Assembly: GCA_026415535.1 (NCBI GenBank)
Contig: JAOAGX010000048.1
Span: 1-5,705 of the forward strand
Length of the DNA stretch: 5,705 bases
Origin: Armatimonadota bacterium
Lineage (GTDB): Bacteria > Armatimonadota > UBA5829
Direction of reading: 5' to 3'
Position 1 is the stretch's first letter, and each line of letters begins with the position of its first letter. The translations under genes were made by a program, and so were the position numbers. Under the pieces are notes generated by a model. The model made no database searches, had not been told where the DNA came from, and saw only the letters and a program-made list of their open reading frames with translations. Shown here one piece after another: positions 5,687-5,705 of the stretch.

Positions 5687-5705
5687 CTGTCTCTTATACA
5701 CATCT
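5687..5705. other. Nextera/Tn5 mosaic-end adapter remnant
   Basis: CTGTCTCTTATACACATCT is identical to the reverse complement of the 19-bp Tn5 mosaic end used in Nextera library preparation. It fills the exact end of the window and interrupts the formate dehydrogenase frame. It is untrimmed adapter and not part of the genome. Confidence 0.97.

Overview
The window is a chromosomal fragment from a diderm, probably uncultured bacterium of moderate GC content. An apolipoprotein N-acyltransferase (Lnt) gene and a lipobox-bearing lipoprotein gene point to an outer membrane. Several genes appear to use TTG starts. I cannot place the phylum. The lipoprotein has a faint look of Armatimonadota-type secreted proteins, but that is an impression from memory. 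The last 19 bases (5687-5705) match the Nextera/Tn5 mosaic-end adapter, so the right edge is a library artefact and not genomic sequence.

Layout, left to right. Bases 3-119 are the 3' end of an unidentified plus-strand gene. It is followed by a stand-alone NifU C-terminal-domain Fe-S protein (165-413, TTG start with a good Shine-Dalgarno). A perfect 11-bp inverted repeat (453-483) lies between this gene and a convergent 55-residue hypothetical ORF (517-684, minus), which has a strong Shine-Dalgarno and a small inverted repeat just upstream. Bases 685-872 hold no gene. A minus-strand lipoprotein (873-1589) is divergent from lnt (1678-3234, plus). Lnt overlaps its convergent neighbour tail to tail by 6 bp.

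The right half is a minus-strand operon transcribed right to left. It runs from a formate dehydrogenase molybdopterin subunit (5'-truncated, 4221-5686), through a small CcmE-like membrane-anchored OB-fold protein (3848-4207), to a precorrin-2 dehydrogenase/sirohydrochlorin ferrochelatase (Met8/CysG-N type, 3229-3846). The intergenic gaps are 13 nt and 1 nt. The operon therefore joins formate oxidation, a c-type-cytochrome-related protein and siroheme/heme precursor synthesis, consistent with an anaerobic respiratory lifestyle.

The most unusual point is the CcmE-like protein. It keeps the anchor and OB-fold region but ends where the family's heme-binding His motif should be, and it contains no His or Cys at all. 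I see no CRISPR array, insertion sequence, RNA gene or clearly new multi-gene system.
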